From positions 50,325,812 through 50,389,811 of the forward strand of contig CM049314.1 of assembly GCA_026874595.1 (NCBI GenBank): DNA of 64,000 nt, read 5' to 3'. The stretch's first letter is position 1, and each line of letters starts with the position of its first letter. Below are positions 10,910-20,542 of the stretch, piece after piece. Both the position numbers and the translations under genes were made by a program. The notes under the pieces are model-generated. The model saw nothing but the letters and a program-made list of their open reading frames with translations, was not told the origin of the DNA and ran no database searches. The stretch comes from Sipunculus nudus (taxonomy: Eukaryota; Annelida; Sipuncula; Golfingiida; Sipunculidae).

Positions 10910-12819
10910 CACTCTCCTGGCCACAATTTTGCCACAATAACCTTGAAACTAACAGGGATGATTAAAAACATAATTTCTAGGTGCCCTATTGTTTTTGTTT
11001 AAAATAAGTCAAAGGTCAAGGTCAAGGTCGTCAAAACTTCTCAAAACGGTTTTTTCTTCATATCTTTGTGACGATTAGTCGTATCTACTTCAACAATAGC
11101 TCATTTTAATTGACATTCCAAGGCCTGTCATCTGGTGTGTAGCTGATTCAAATTTGCCGTAACCATGGTTACAAATTTTGGGGGAAAAGTCATGATATTC
11201 GAAAATAAGGGGTCTTACTTTTCTAACTTTGTCGGTTTTAAAGCTAGAGTGATCTAGTTTTTGGCATCAGGTAGCATTCAACTAGTACTACAAGATTTTA
11301 TTACAAGTCTTGCAGTATCTTGTAAAATATCTCGTGAATAGAGATATTTCGAGATTTCATTCATCTTGCGCCAAAAGACACATTATTGCAGGAATCTTTT
11401 TGAAACTGACATATTATAAGTCCTACACGAGTATCTCGAAATCGTTTTTTTATTTTTTGAATAGGGCCGCTAGAGGGGGCGCTGGTTGCGAACCTTCCCA
11501 ACATATCATATTTTGGCCATATCTCCAAAATTATAAGCCTCAATAACATAAACTATAGCTTATTTTCTTCCTCTTAGTCTTCTCCATTTCCTAGTGTATT
11601 CGTCTGGTCTCTATTTTGTGACACTTTGTCAGTGTGTCTGTCTGTTTGTCAGTTGTCCTCAAATTCGCCTGCTTGCTCTTGCGTCTAACATATAGCATTC
11701 TACAGACCACAGTTTTAAAAGAATCCTTCTGAAACTATTACATCTTAAGTTTTATTCTAATATCTCGAAACCAATTTTTCATTTTCGGATATGGCCGCTA
11801 GGGGGCGCTGAACTCGAACCTCTCCCAACATATCATGCTTTGGCAATATCTCCAAAACTATAAACCTCAGTTACATAAACTGTAGCTTTTTTCTTCCTTT
11901 GAGTCTTCTCCATAACCTGGAGTAGTCATCTGGACTCAATTTTGAGTCACTTTGTCAGTGTTTTCGTCTGTTTGTCAGTTGTCCTCAAATTCGCCTGCTT
12001 GTTGGTTCTTGTGTCTCACAAATAGCATTCTATAGGCCACAGTTTTGATGGAATCCTTTTGAAACTATTACATCTTATGTCTTACGCTAATATCTAGAAA
12101 TAATTTTTCGTTTTCTGGATATGGCCACTAGTGGGCGCTGTACACGACCCTCACAAACATACCATTGTATTGGCCATATCTCTACACCCAAAGCCTCAGT
12201 TACATAAACTATAGCTTATTTTCTTCCTTAGAGTCTTCTCCATAACCTGATTAAGGCATCTGGTTTCAATCTTCTGTCACTTTATCAGTGTGTCCATCTT
12301 TTTGTCCGTTATCCTCAAAGTCGCCTGCTTGCTGGTTCTTACGCCTTTCATATAGCATTCTACAGTCCACAGCTTTGACGGAATCCTTTTGAAACTGGGA
12401 CATCTCATGTCATACACTAATAATACGAAACGCATTTGTCGTCTTCGGAATATGTCCGCTGGAGGGCGCTACAGTCGAGCCTCCCAGGTATATCATTAAT
12501 TCGCCATACCTCCAAAACTATAAATCTAAATTACATAAATTATAACTCATTTTCTTCCTTTGAATCTTCTCAATAACTAGGTTATGTCATCTGGTGTCAA
12601 TCTTGTCTCACAAAGTCAGTATGTCTGTCTGTTCATCTTTTGTTGTCAGCTTTGTCTGCTTGCCTGTTTTTTTGTCTCATATGTCATTCTACGGGCCACA
12701 TATTCTCAGCAATGTCCCTGAGAATCATTCCATTAATAGAAAACCGACAATATGTTCTGTCTGTCCGTCTGTGTTTCACTTCCAATTTCCGGCAAGCGTT
12801 CGACCTATGATCGTCTAGT
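10910..12819 (+). repeat. Divergent satellite unit A3 (short form of A)
   Basis: A return to A-type after three B units. It has the CACTCTCCTGGCC head start shared with A2 and the palindrome GTAACCATGGTTAC (11159-11172). Five CCACA-type anchors between about 11379 and 12703 give the short form. CTCF-like cores are at 11795-11808 (CCGCTAGGGGGCGC) and near 12126 (CCACTAGTGGGCGC). Near 11467 a 2-bp insertion splits the core. The terminal stem CGACC-TAT-GATCG (12801-12813) carries one broken pair, and T, CTAG (12815-12818) follow. Confidence 0.87.
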
Positions 12820-12900
12820 TGCTTGCCGGAAATCTTCGATTTCTGCAAGCAGGTTGGTCAGTCGCGGATGTCTGTTTGTCAGTCTGTCTGTCTGTCTGTG
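12820..12900 (+). repeat. Foldback hairpin cassette plus TCTG tract before C1
   Basis: The cassette starts with a 32-nt hairpin (12820-12851): outer arms TGCTTGC / GCAAGCA, inner arms GAAATC / GATTTC, loop TTC, small internal bulge. Its first part, GCTTGCCGGAAAT (12821-12833), is the exact reverse complement of ATTTCCGGCAAGC in the preceding tail (12785-12797), so the strand could fold two mutually exclusive ways. A TCTG microsatellite leads into the next unit. Confidence 0.8.
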
Positions 12901-14605
12901 TACTCTCTACAGGCCACAATTTTCCAGCAATTGCTTTCAAACTTATACAGCTGGTAGACAAGCAAAAGTCCTGGAGGCCTATTGTTTTTGGGCATTATAG
13001 GTCAAAGGTCAAGGTCAAGGTCATCAAAAGTATACAAAACGGTTTTTTGTTCATATCTGTGTTAATATTGGTCGTATCTACTTCAACAGTAGCTCATTTT
13101 AATCGTCATTCCAAGGCCTGTTTTCTGGTGTGTAGCTGACTCAATTTGCGGTATCAATGGTAACGCATTTTTGGGGAAAAGTGCTGATATTTTTCTAAAT
13201 TTGTCAGTTTTAAAGCTACAGAGGTCTAGTTTTTTGCTTCAGGTAGCATTCACCTAGTACTACAAGATTCTATTAAGAGTCTCGCAATATCTCGTATAAT
13301 ATCTCGTCAAACGAGACATTTCGAGATTTCAGTAATCTTGCCCTGGAGGCCACAGTTTTGCAGGAATCTTTTTGAAACTGGCATATCTTAAGTCCTACAC
13401 TATTATCTCGAAATCAATTTTTCATTTTTTTAATTCGGCCGCTAGGGGGCGCTGGGTGCAAACCTCTCCAACATATCATGTTTTGGCAATATCTCCAAAA
13501 TTATAAGCCTCAATTACAAAAACTATAGTTTATTTTTTTCATCTAAGTCTTCTTCATGAACTCGTTTAGTCATCTGGTCTCAATCTTGTGTCACTTTGTC
13601 TGTGTGTCCGTCTGTTTCTTAGTTCTCCTCAAATCCGCTTGCTTACCGGTTCTGGCGTCTCACATATAGCATTCTACAGGTCACAGTTTTGCAGGAATCT
13701 TTTTGAAACTGACATATCGTAAGTCCTACACTATTATCTCGAAATTGTTTTCCCATTTTTGGAATGCGGCCGCTAGGGGGCGCTATATGCAAACCTCCCC
13801 AACATACCATGTTTTGGCCATATCTCCAAAACTGTAAGCCTCAATTACATAAACTATAGCTAATTTTCTTCCTCTGGGTCTTTCCAAAAACCTGGTGTAT
13901 TCATTTGGCCCAATCTTGAGTCACTTTGTCTGTGTGTCCGTCTGTTTCTCAGTTGTCCTCAAATTCGCCTCCTTCCTGGTTTTTGCGTCTCACATAAAGC
14001 ATTCTACAGGCCACAGTTTTGAAAAAAATCCTTTTAAAACTATTACATCTTATGTCTTACACTTATATCTCGAAACGGATTTTTCATTTTCCAGAATTAG
14101 CCGCTAGGGGGCGGTGCACTCAAACTTGCAGAACATATCATTTTTGAGGCCATACCTCCAAAACTATAAACCTCATTTACATAAACTATAGCTCATTTTC
14201 TTCCTCTGGGTCTTTCCAAAAACCTGATGTAGTCATTTGGTCTCAATCTTGAGTCACTTTGTCTGTGTGTCCGTCTGTTTCTCAGTTGTCCTCAATTTCG
14301 CCAGCTCGGTTCTTGCGTCTCACATGTAGCAATCTACAGGCCACAGTTTTGCAGGAATCGTTTTGTAAATTACACTTGTCATATATCGTGATGATATCTG
14401 GAAGTCCTATGTTTATTATTCAAATAGATCAAAGGTCAAGGTCAAGGTGATCAAAATATATCAAAATTTAATTTTCTTTAGAACTTTGTTAATATTGGTT
14501 CTTTCTTCACAAACTATGGATTATTTTCTTTCACTTTGACACTGCTTGTTCATTTGACTAACTTTACATCATTTCCGGCAAGCGCGTGACCTCTGGTCAT
14601 CTAGT
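12901..14605 (+). repeat. Transitional satellite unit C1
   Basis: First unit with the TACTCTCTACAGG head start of the homogenised array, still diverged from it. Its half-site run is intact: AGGTCA, A, then AGGTCA three times (12999-13023). The head hairpin loop region reads CGTCAAACGAGACA. CTCF-like cores are at 13439-13452, 13770-13783 and 14101-14114. The second sub-monomer is m1-like rather than m2-like. The tail ends with stem TGACC-TCT-GGTCA (14587-14599), T, CTAG (14601-14604). Confidence 0.88.
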
Positions 14606-14766
14606 TTGTTGCTTGCCGGAAATCTTCGATTTCTGCAAGCAGGTTGGTCAGTCGCGGATGTCTGTTTGTCTGTTTGTTGCTTGCCGGAAATCTTCGATTT
14701 CTGCAAGCAGGTTGGTCAGTCGCGGATGTCTGTTTGTCTGTTTGTTTGTTTGTCTGTCTGTCTGTG
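14606..14766 (+). repeat. Two tandem foldback hairpin cassettes plus TCTG tract
   Basis: Two copies of the 32-nt hairpin lie 68 bp apart (14610-14641 and 14678-14709), each followed by GGTTGGTCAGTCGCGGATG and a TCTG run. The tail element ATTTCCGGCAAGC at 14571-14583 is a perfect 13-bp inverted partner of GCTTGCCGGAAAT at 14611-14623. Confidence 0.85.
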
Positions 14767-15829
14767 TACTCTCTACAGGCCACAATTTTGCAGCAATTGC
14801 TTTTAAACTTACACAGCTGATAGACAAGCAAAAGTCCTCGAGGCCTATTGTTATTGGGCGACATAGGTCCAAGGTCAAGGTCAAGGTCATCAAAACTTCT
14901 CAAAACGGTTTTTTCTTCATATCTTTGTAACTGTTAGTGGTATCTTCTTCAAACATAGCTCATTTTAAACGTCATTCCCAGGCCTTTCTTCTGGTGTGTA
15001 GCTCTTTCAAATTTGCCGTAACCATGGTTACGCATTTTGGGGAAAAAGTCATGATATTCTGAAATAAGGGGTCTTATTTTTCTAACTTTGTCAGTTTTAA
15101 AGCTAGAGAGGTCTAGTTTTTTGCATCAGGTAGCATTTAACAAGTACTGCAAGATTTTATTAAAAGTCTCGCGATATCTCGTACAATATCTCGTCAAACC
15201 AGATATTTCGAGATTTCAGTAATCTTGCCCTGGAGGCCACAGTTTTGCAGGAATCTTTTTGAAACTGACATATTGAAAGTCCTACACTATTATCTCGAAA
15301 TCAATTTTTCATTTTTTTAATTCGGCCGCTAGGGGGCGCTGGGTGCAAACCTCTCCAACATATTATGTTTTGGCAATATCTCCAAAATTATAAGCCTCAA
15401 TTACATAAACCATAGCTTATTTTCTTCCTCTGAGTCTTTTCAAAATCCTGGTGGAGTCATTTCGACTCAATCTTGTCTCACTTTGTCAGTGTGTCCGTCT
15501 GTTTCTCAGTTGTCCTCAAATCCTCTTGCTTGCCGGTTCTTGCGTCTCACATATACCATTCTACAGGGGACAGTTTTGAAAGAATCCTTTTAAAACTATT
15601 ACATCTTATGTCTTACACTAATATCTCGAAACCCATTTTTTCATTTTCCAGAATTGGCCGCTAGGGGGCGTTGCACATGACCCTCACTCACATATCATTA
15701 TATTGGCCATATCTCTAAAACCCAAAGACTCAATTACATAAACTATAGCTTATGTTCTTCCTTTGAGTCTTCCCCATAACCTGGTTAAGTCATCTGGTCT
15801 CGGTCTTGTGTCACTTTGTCAGTATGTCC
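14767..15829 (+). repeat. Transitional satellite unit C2, truncated
   Basis: Canonical head start, palindrome GTAACCATGGTTAC (15018-15031), then m1-like and m2-like sub-monomers with CTCF-like cores at 15326-15339 and 15658-15671. Sub-monomer sequence stops abruptly after CAGTATGTCC (about 15829), where unrelated DNA begins. The rest of the unit, including its tail and CTAG end, is absent. Confidence 0.87.
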
Positions 15830-16242
15830 ATATAAACTTTATAAACGGAGGGAAACATGAATGCACAGAGTCATGCAGGAATGCACGATGACACGCGTTT
15901 TAGTAAGACAAAGACACGTGTAGGTATGAGCGACAATCAGCGCAGTTTGCTCGTTTTTTGTAGGGTCCATCGGGCCAAATGCCAATTCAGGCCCGCAGCC
16001 TACGGGAGGAATTAATTGGCGTAGCGGGGACCACGGCCACTTCCTGGTAAAAACTTTTGAATAAATATACCGGACGGGCTGACCATTTTCTCAGGGCCAT
16101 AGGAATGTCACCATTCCAGCGTGCCCTCAGACCTGGTCAGACCTGGTCAGACCTAAAACGCGTGCCTGCACATCTGTGCGCATGCAGGTGATTGCTGTCC
16201 AAAGTTTCAGTCGCTGTGTCCTTCAGGAAAGGACCCGAACCG
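15830..16242. mobile_element. Unrelated ~410-bp insertion with internal inverted repeats
   Basis: This is the only stretch that does not match the satellite family. It is richer in CpG and GC than its surroundings. A perfect 12-bp inverted repeat, CACGCGTTTTAG (15892-15903) and CTAAAACGCGTG (16153-16164), encloses about 250 bp. Weaker inverted similarity may extend outward (GCACAGA, TGCAGG and AAACTTT on both sides). A CAGACCTGGT direct repeat (2.7 copies) lies at 16128-16154. These features suggest a short non-autonomous inverted-repeat element, but no target-site duplication is evident and no transposase is encoded. It could also be unique DNA at an array breakpoint. Confidence 0.5.
16128..16154 (+). 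repeat. Short tandem repeat, unit CAGACCTGGT
   Basis: The 10-bp unit is repeated 2.7 times without mismatch inside the 15,830-16,242 insertion, abutting the right arm of its 12-bp inverted repeat. Confidence 0.85.
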
Positions 16243-16262
16243 TTTTTTTTTTTTTTTTTTTT
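16243..16262. repeat. T20 homopolymer at the array edge
   Basis: Twenty T residues separate the insertion from the first hairpin cassette. A minus-strand retroposon lying in 15,830-16,242 would carry its poly-T at the left end, so this tract is on the wrong side for that. It would fit the end of a minus-strand transcript of the repeat itself, or simple slippage. Confidence 0.9.
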
Positions 16263-16382
16263 AATTGCTCGCCGGAAATCTTCGATTTCTGCAGGCAGGT
16301 TGGCCAGTCGCAAATGTCTGTTTGTTGCTTGCCGGAAATCTTCGATTTCTGCAAGCAGGTTGGTCAGTCGCGGATGTCTGTT

Positions 16383-16417
<35 letters not shown>

Positions 16418-16418
16418 G
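16263..16418 (+). repeat. Two foldback hairpin cassettes plus TCTG tract before the homogenised array
   Basis: A diverged hairpin (16266-16297; arms TGCTCGC / GCAGGCA, partly unpaired) and an intact one (16326-16357) lie 60 bp apart. A TCTG tract ends at the first homogenised unit. From here on the cassette is absent from every junction; later units pass from CTAG straight into TTTG and the TCTG tract. Confidence 0.83.
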
Positions 16419-18448
16419 TACTCTCTACAGGCCACAATTTTCTAGCAATTGCTTTCAAACTTATACAGCTGGTAGACAAGCAAAAGTCCTGGAGGCCTAT
16501 TGTTTTTGGGCATTATAGGTCAAATGTCAAGGTCAAGGTCATCAAAAGTATACAAAACGGTTTTTTGTTCATATCTGTGTTAATATTGGTCGTATCTACT
16601 TCAACAGTAGCTCATTTTAATCGTCATTCCAAGGCCTGTTTTCTGGTGTGTAGCTGACTCAATTTGCGGTAACCATGGTAACACATTTTTGGGGAAAAGT
16701 GCTGATATTTTTCTAAATTTGTCAGTTTTAAAGCTACAGAGGTCTAGTTTTTTGCTTCAGGTAGCATTCACCTAGTACTACAAGATTCTATTAAGAGTCT
16801 CGCAATATCTCGTATAATATCTCGTCAAACGAGATATTTCGAGATTTCAGTAATCTTGCCCTGGAGGCCACAGTTTTGCAGGAATCTTTTTGAAACTGGC
16901 ATATCTTAAGTCCTACACTATTATCTCGAAATCAATTTTTCATTTTTTTAATTCGGCCGCTAGGGGGCGCTGGGTGCAAACCTCTCCAACATATCATGTT
17001 TTGGCAATATCTCCAAAATTATAAGCCTCAATTACAAAAACTATAGTGTATTTTTTTCCTCTAAGTCTTCTTCATGAACTCGTTTAGTCATCTGGTCTCA
17101 ATCTTGTGTCACTTTGTCTGTGTGTCCGTCTGTTTCTCAGTTGTCCTCAAATCCGCTTGCTTGCCGGTTCTTGCGTCTCACATATAGCATTCTACAGGAC
17201 ACAGTTTTGAAAGAATCTTTTTAAAACTATTACATCTTATGTCTTACACTTATATCTCGAAACCGATTTTTTATTTTCCAGAATTGGCCGCTAGGGGGCG
17301 GTGCACTCAAACATGCACAACATATCATTTTTTGGCCATATCTCCAAAACTATAAACATCATTTACATAAACTATAGCTTATTTTCTTCCTCTGGGTCTT
17401 TCCAAAAACCTGGTGTATTCATTTGGTCTCAATCTTGAGTCACTTTGTCTGTGTGTCCGTCTGTTTCTCAGTTGTCCTCAAATTCGCTTGCTTGCCGGTT
17501 CTTGCGTCTCACATATAGCATTCTACAGGCCACAGTTCTGAAAGAATCCTTTTAAAACTATTACATCTTATGTCTTACACATATATCTCGAAACCGATTT
17601 TTCATTTTCCAGAATTGGCCGCTAGGGGGCGGTGCCTTAAACTTGCACAACATATCATTTTTTGGCCATATCTCCAAAACTATTAACCTCATTTACATAA
17701 ACTATAGCTTATTTTCTTCCTCTGGGTCTTTCCAAAAACCTGGTGTATTCATTTGGTCTCAATCTTGAGTCACTTTGTCTGTGTGTCCGTCTGTTTCTCA
17801 GTTGTCCTCAAATTCGCTTGCTTGCCGGTTCTTGCGTCTCACATATAGCATTCTACAGGCCACAGTTCTGAAAGAATCCTTTTAAAACTATTACATCTTA
17901 TGTCTTACACATATATCTCGAAACCGATTTTTCATTTTCCAGAATTGGCCGCTAGGGGGCGGTGCACTCAAACTTGCACAACATATCATTTTTTGGCCAT
18001 ATCTCCAAAACTATTAACCTCATTTACATAAATTATAGCTTATTATCTTCCTCTTAGGATTCTTCATAACATGATTAAGTCATCTGTTCTCAATCTTGGG
18101 TCAGTATGTTTGTCTGTTTGTCAGTTGTCCTCATTTTCGCCTGCTTCCTGGTTCTTGCGTCTCACATGTAGCATTCTACTGGCCACAGTTTTGAAGGAAT
18201 CGTTTTGTAAATTACACTTGTCATATATCGTGATGATATCTGGAAGTCCTATGTTTATTATTCAAATAAGTCAAAGATCAAGGTCAAGGTGATCAAAATA
18301 TATCAAAATCTTATTTTCTTTAGAACTTTGTTAATATTGGTTCCTTCTTCACAAACTATGGATTATTTTCTTTCACTTTGACACTGCTGGTTCATCTGAC
18401 TAACTTTACATCATTTCCGGCAAGCGCGTGACCTCAGGTCATCTAGTT

Positions 18449-18479
<31 letters not shown>

Positions 18480-18480
18480 G
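16419..18480 (+). repeat. Array unit 1, L class (2,062 bp)
   Basis: First homogenised unit. CTCF-like cores start at 16957, 17288, 17619 and 17949. A private change in m3, just after its core, reads GGTGCCTTAAAC instead of GGTGCACTCAAAC and removes one base. Confidence 0.95.
18414..18480 (+). other. Unit terminus: stem-loop, T, CTAG, then (TGTC)n tract
   Basis: Junction between units 1 and 2, representative of the array. TTTCCGGCAAGC is followed by the 13-bp odd palindrome TGACC-TCA-GGTCA (18429-18441), T, CTAG (18443-18446), TTTGTT and the TGTC tract, which runs into the next head. A hairpin abutting CTAG before a T is the signature of a Helitron 3' end; no Rep/helicase gene is present. Confidence 0.6.
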
Positions 18481-18578
18481 TACTCTCTACAGGCCACAAT
18501 TTTCCAGCAATTGCTTTCAAACTTATACAGCTGGTAGACAAGCAAAAGTCCTGGAGGCCTATTGTTTTTGGGCATTAT

Positions 18579-18603
18579 AGGTCAAATGTCAAGGTCAAGG
18601 TCA
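18579..18603 (+). promoter_or_regulatory. AGGTCA-type half-site run (head), two TCAAGGTCA sites
   Basis: One AGGTCA (18579-18584) is followed by two overlapping TCAAGGTCA sequences (18589-18597, 18595-18603). TCAAGGTCA is the extended half-site bound by NR5A/FTZ-F1 and ERR nuclear receptors. In older units (85-109, 12999-13023) the run has four tandem half-sites with a DR1 spacing; the array has lost the second (ATGTCA). Binding is not shown. Confidence 0.5.
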
Positions 18604-18877
18604 TCAAAAGTATACAAAACGGTTTTTTGTTCATATCTGTGTTAATATTGGTCGTATCTACTTCAACAGTAGCTCATTTTAATCGTCATTCCAAGGCCTG
18701 TTTTCTGGTGTGTAGCTGACTCAATTTGCGGTAACCATGGTAACACATTTTTGGGGAAAAGTGCTGATATTTTTCTAAATTTGTCAGTTTTAAAGCTACA
18801 GAGGTCTAGTTTTTTGCTTCAGGTAGCATTCACCTAGTACTACAAGATTCTATTAAGAGTCTCGCAATATCTCGTAT

Positions 18878-18900
18878 AATATCTCGTCAAACGAGATATT
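18878..18900. other. Perfect 23-bp hairpin in the head
   Basis: AATATCTCGT and ACGAGATATT pair over 10 bp around a CAA loop. It recurs in every array unit; in unit 22 the loop is CAT. Older units keep looser CTCGTCAAACGAG versions (for example near 4619). Confidence 0.85.
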
Positions 18901-18929
18901 TCGAGATTTCAGTAATCTTGCCCTGGAGG

Positions 18930-19260
18930 CCACAGTTTTGCAGGAATCTTTTTGAAACTGGCATATCTTAAGTCCTACACTATTATCTCGAAATCAATTT
19001 TTCATTTTTTTAATTCGGCCGCTAGGGGGCGCTGGGTGCAAACCTCTCCAACATATCATGTTTTGGCAATATCTCCAAAATTATAAGCCTCAATTACAAA
19101 AACTATAGTGTATTTTTTTCCTCTAAGTCTTCTTCATGAACTCGTTTAGTCATCTGGTCTCAATCTTGTGTCACTTTGTCTGTGTGTCCGTCTGTTTCTC
19201 AGTTGTCCTCAAATCCGCTTGCTTGCCGGTTCTTGCGTCTCACATATAGCATTCTACAGG
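18930..19260 (+). repeat. Sub-monomer m1 of the reference unit (331 bp)
   Basis: Begins CCACAGTTTTGCAGGAATC. It contains TATCTCGAAA, a T-rich run, the CTCF-like core CCGCTAGGGGGCGC (19019-19032), AATATCTCCAAAATTATA, and a GTCTGTGTGTCCGTCTG stretch that is a cryptic version of the boundary microsatellite. Confidence 0.9.
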
Positions 19261-19591
19261 ACACAGTTTTGAAAGAATCTTTTTAAAACTATTACATCTT
19301 ATGTCTTACACTTATATCTCGAAACCGATTTTTTATTTTCCAGAATTGGCCGCTAGGGGGCGGTGCACTCAAACATGCACAACATATCATTTTTTGGCCA
19401 TATCTCCAAAACTATAAACATCATTTACATAAACTATAGCTTATTTTCTTCCTCTGGGTCTTTCCAAAAACCTGGTGTATTCATTTGGTCTCAATCTTGA
19501 GTCACTTTGTCTGTGTGTCCGTCTGTTTCTCAGTTGTCCTCAAATTCACTTGCTTGCCGGTTCTTGCGTCTCACATATAGCATTCTACAGG
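19261..19591 (+). repeat. Sub-monomer m2 of the reference unit (331 bp)
   Basis: Begins ACACAGTTTTGAAAGAATC. It differs from m1 by many substitutions but has the same length and order. Its CTCF-like core is CCGCTAGGGGGCGG (19350-19363), followed by TGCACTCAAACATGCACAAC. Confidence 0.9.
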
Positions 19592-19922
19592 CCACAGTTC
19601 TGAAAGAATCCTTTTAAAACTATTACATCTTATGTCTTACACATATATCTCGAAACCGATTTTTCATTTTCCAGAATTGGCCGCTAGGGGGCGGTGCACT
19701 CAAACTTGCACAACATATCATTTTTTGGCCATATCTCCAAAACTATTAACCTCATTTACATAAACTATAGCTTATTTTCTTCCTCTGGGTCTTTCCAAAA
19801 ACCTGGTGTATTCATTTGGTCTCAATCTTGAGTCACTTTGTCTGTGTGTCCGTCTGTTTCTCAGTTGTCCTCAAATTCGCTTGCTTGCCGGTTCTTGCGT
19901 CTCACATATAGCATTCTACAGG
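19592..19922 (+). repeat. Sub-monomer m3 of the reference unit (331 bp; absent in S units)
   Basis: Begins CCACAGTTCTGAAAGAATCC. It is almost identical to m3'. S units hold a single m3-type copy, so S and L differ by exactly one m3 repeat, the expected product of unequal exchange between m3 and m3'. Confidence 0.92.
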
Positions 19923-20245
19923 CCACAGTTCTGAAAGAATCCTTTTAAAACTATTACATCTTATGTCTTACACATATATCTCGAAACCGATTTTTCATTT
20001 TCCAGAATTGGCCGCTAGGGGGCGGTGCACTCAAACTTGCACAACATATCATTTTTTGGCCATATCTCCAAAACTATTAACCTCATTTACATAAATTATA
20101 GCTTATTATCTTCCTCTTAGGATTCTTCATAACATGATTAAGTCATCTGTTCTCAATCTTGGGTCAGTATGTTTGTCTGTTTGTCAGTTGTCCTCATTTT
20201 CGCCTGCTTCCTGGTTCTTGCGTCTCACATGTAGCATTCTACTGG
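19923..20245 (+). repeat. Sub-monomer m3' of the reference unit (323 bp)
   Basis: Matches m3 up to CATTTACATAAA, then passes into tail-specific sequence (TTATAGCTTATTATCTTCC). Its CTCF-like core is at 20012-20025. Confidence 0.9.
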
Positions 20246-20511
20246 CCACAGTTTTGAAGGAATCGTTTTGTAAATTACACTTGTCATATATCGTGATGAT
20301 ATCTGGAAGTCCTATGTTTATTATTCAAATAAGTCAAAGATCAAGGTCAAGGTGATCAAAATATATCAAAATCTTATTTTCTTTAGAACTTTGTTAATAT
20401 TGGTTCCTTCTTCACAAACTATGGATTATTTTCTTTCACTTTGACACTGCTGGTTCATCTGACTAACTTTACATCATTTCCGGCAAGCGCGTGACCTCAG
20501 GTCATCTAGTT

Positions 20512-20542
<31 letters not shown>

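Larger units (their letters stand above)
18481..18929 (+). repeat. Head module of the reference unit
   Basis: Starts TACTCTCTACAGGCCACAAT, homologous to the TCTACAGGCCACAG start of every sub-monomer, then diverges. It holds the half-site run (18579-18603), the GGTAAC-CAT-GGTAAC direct repeat and a perfect 23-bp hairpin (18878-18900). The same module, with changes, opens every unit of the window. Confidence 0.85.

Noticed and set aside
15830-16262. Minus-strand SINE with its poly-A tail seen as T20
   Set aside because: A minus-strand retroposon would have poly-T at its left edge, whereas the T20 is at the right edge of the insertion. No clear Pol III A/B box was seen.
16265-16657. Longest open frame in the window (130 codons)
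   Set aside because: It runs through the hairpin cassettes, the TCTG tract and the head; composition is low-complexity and no family is recognisable.
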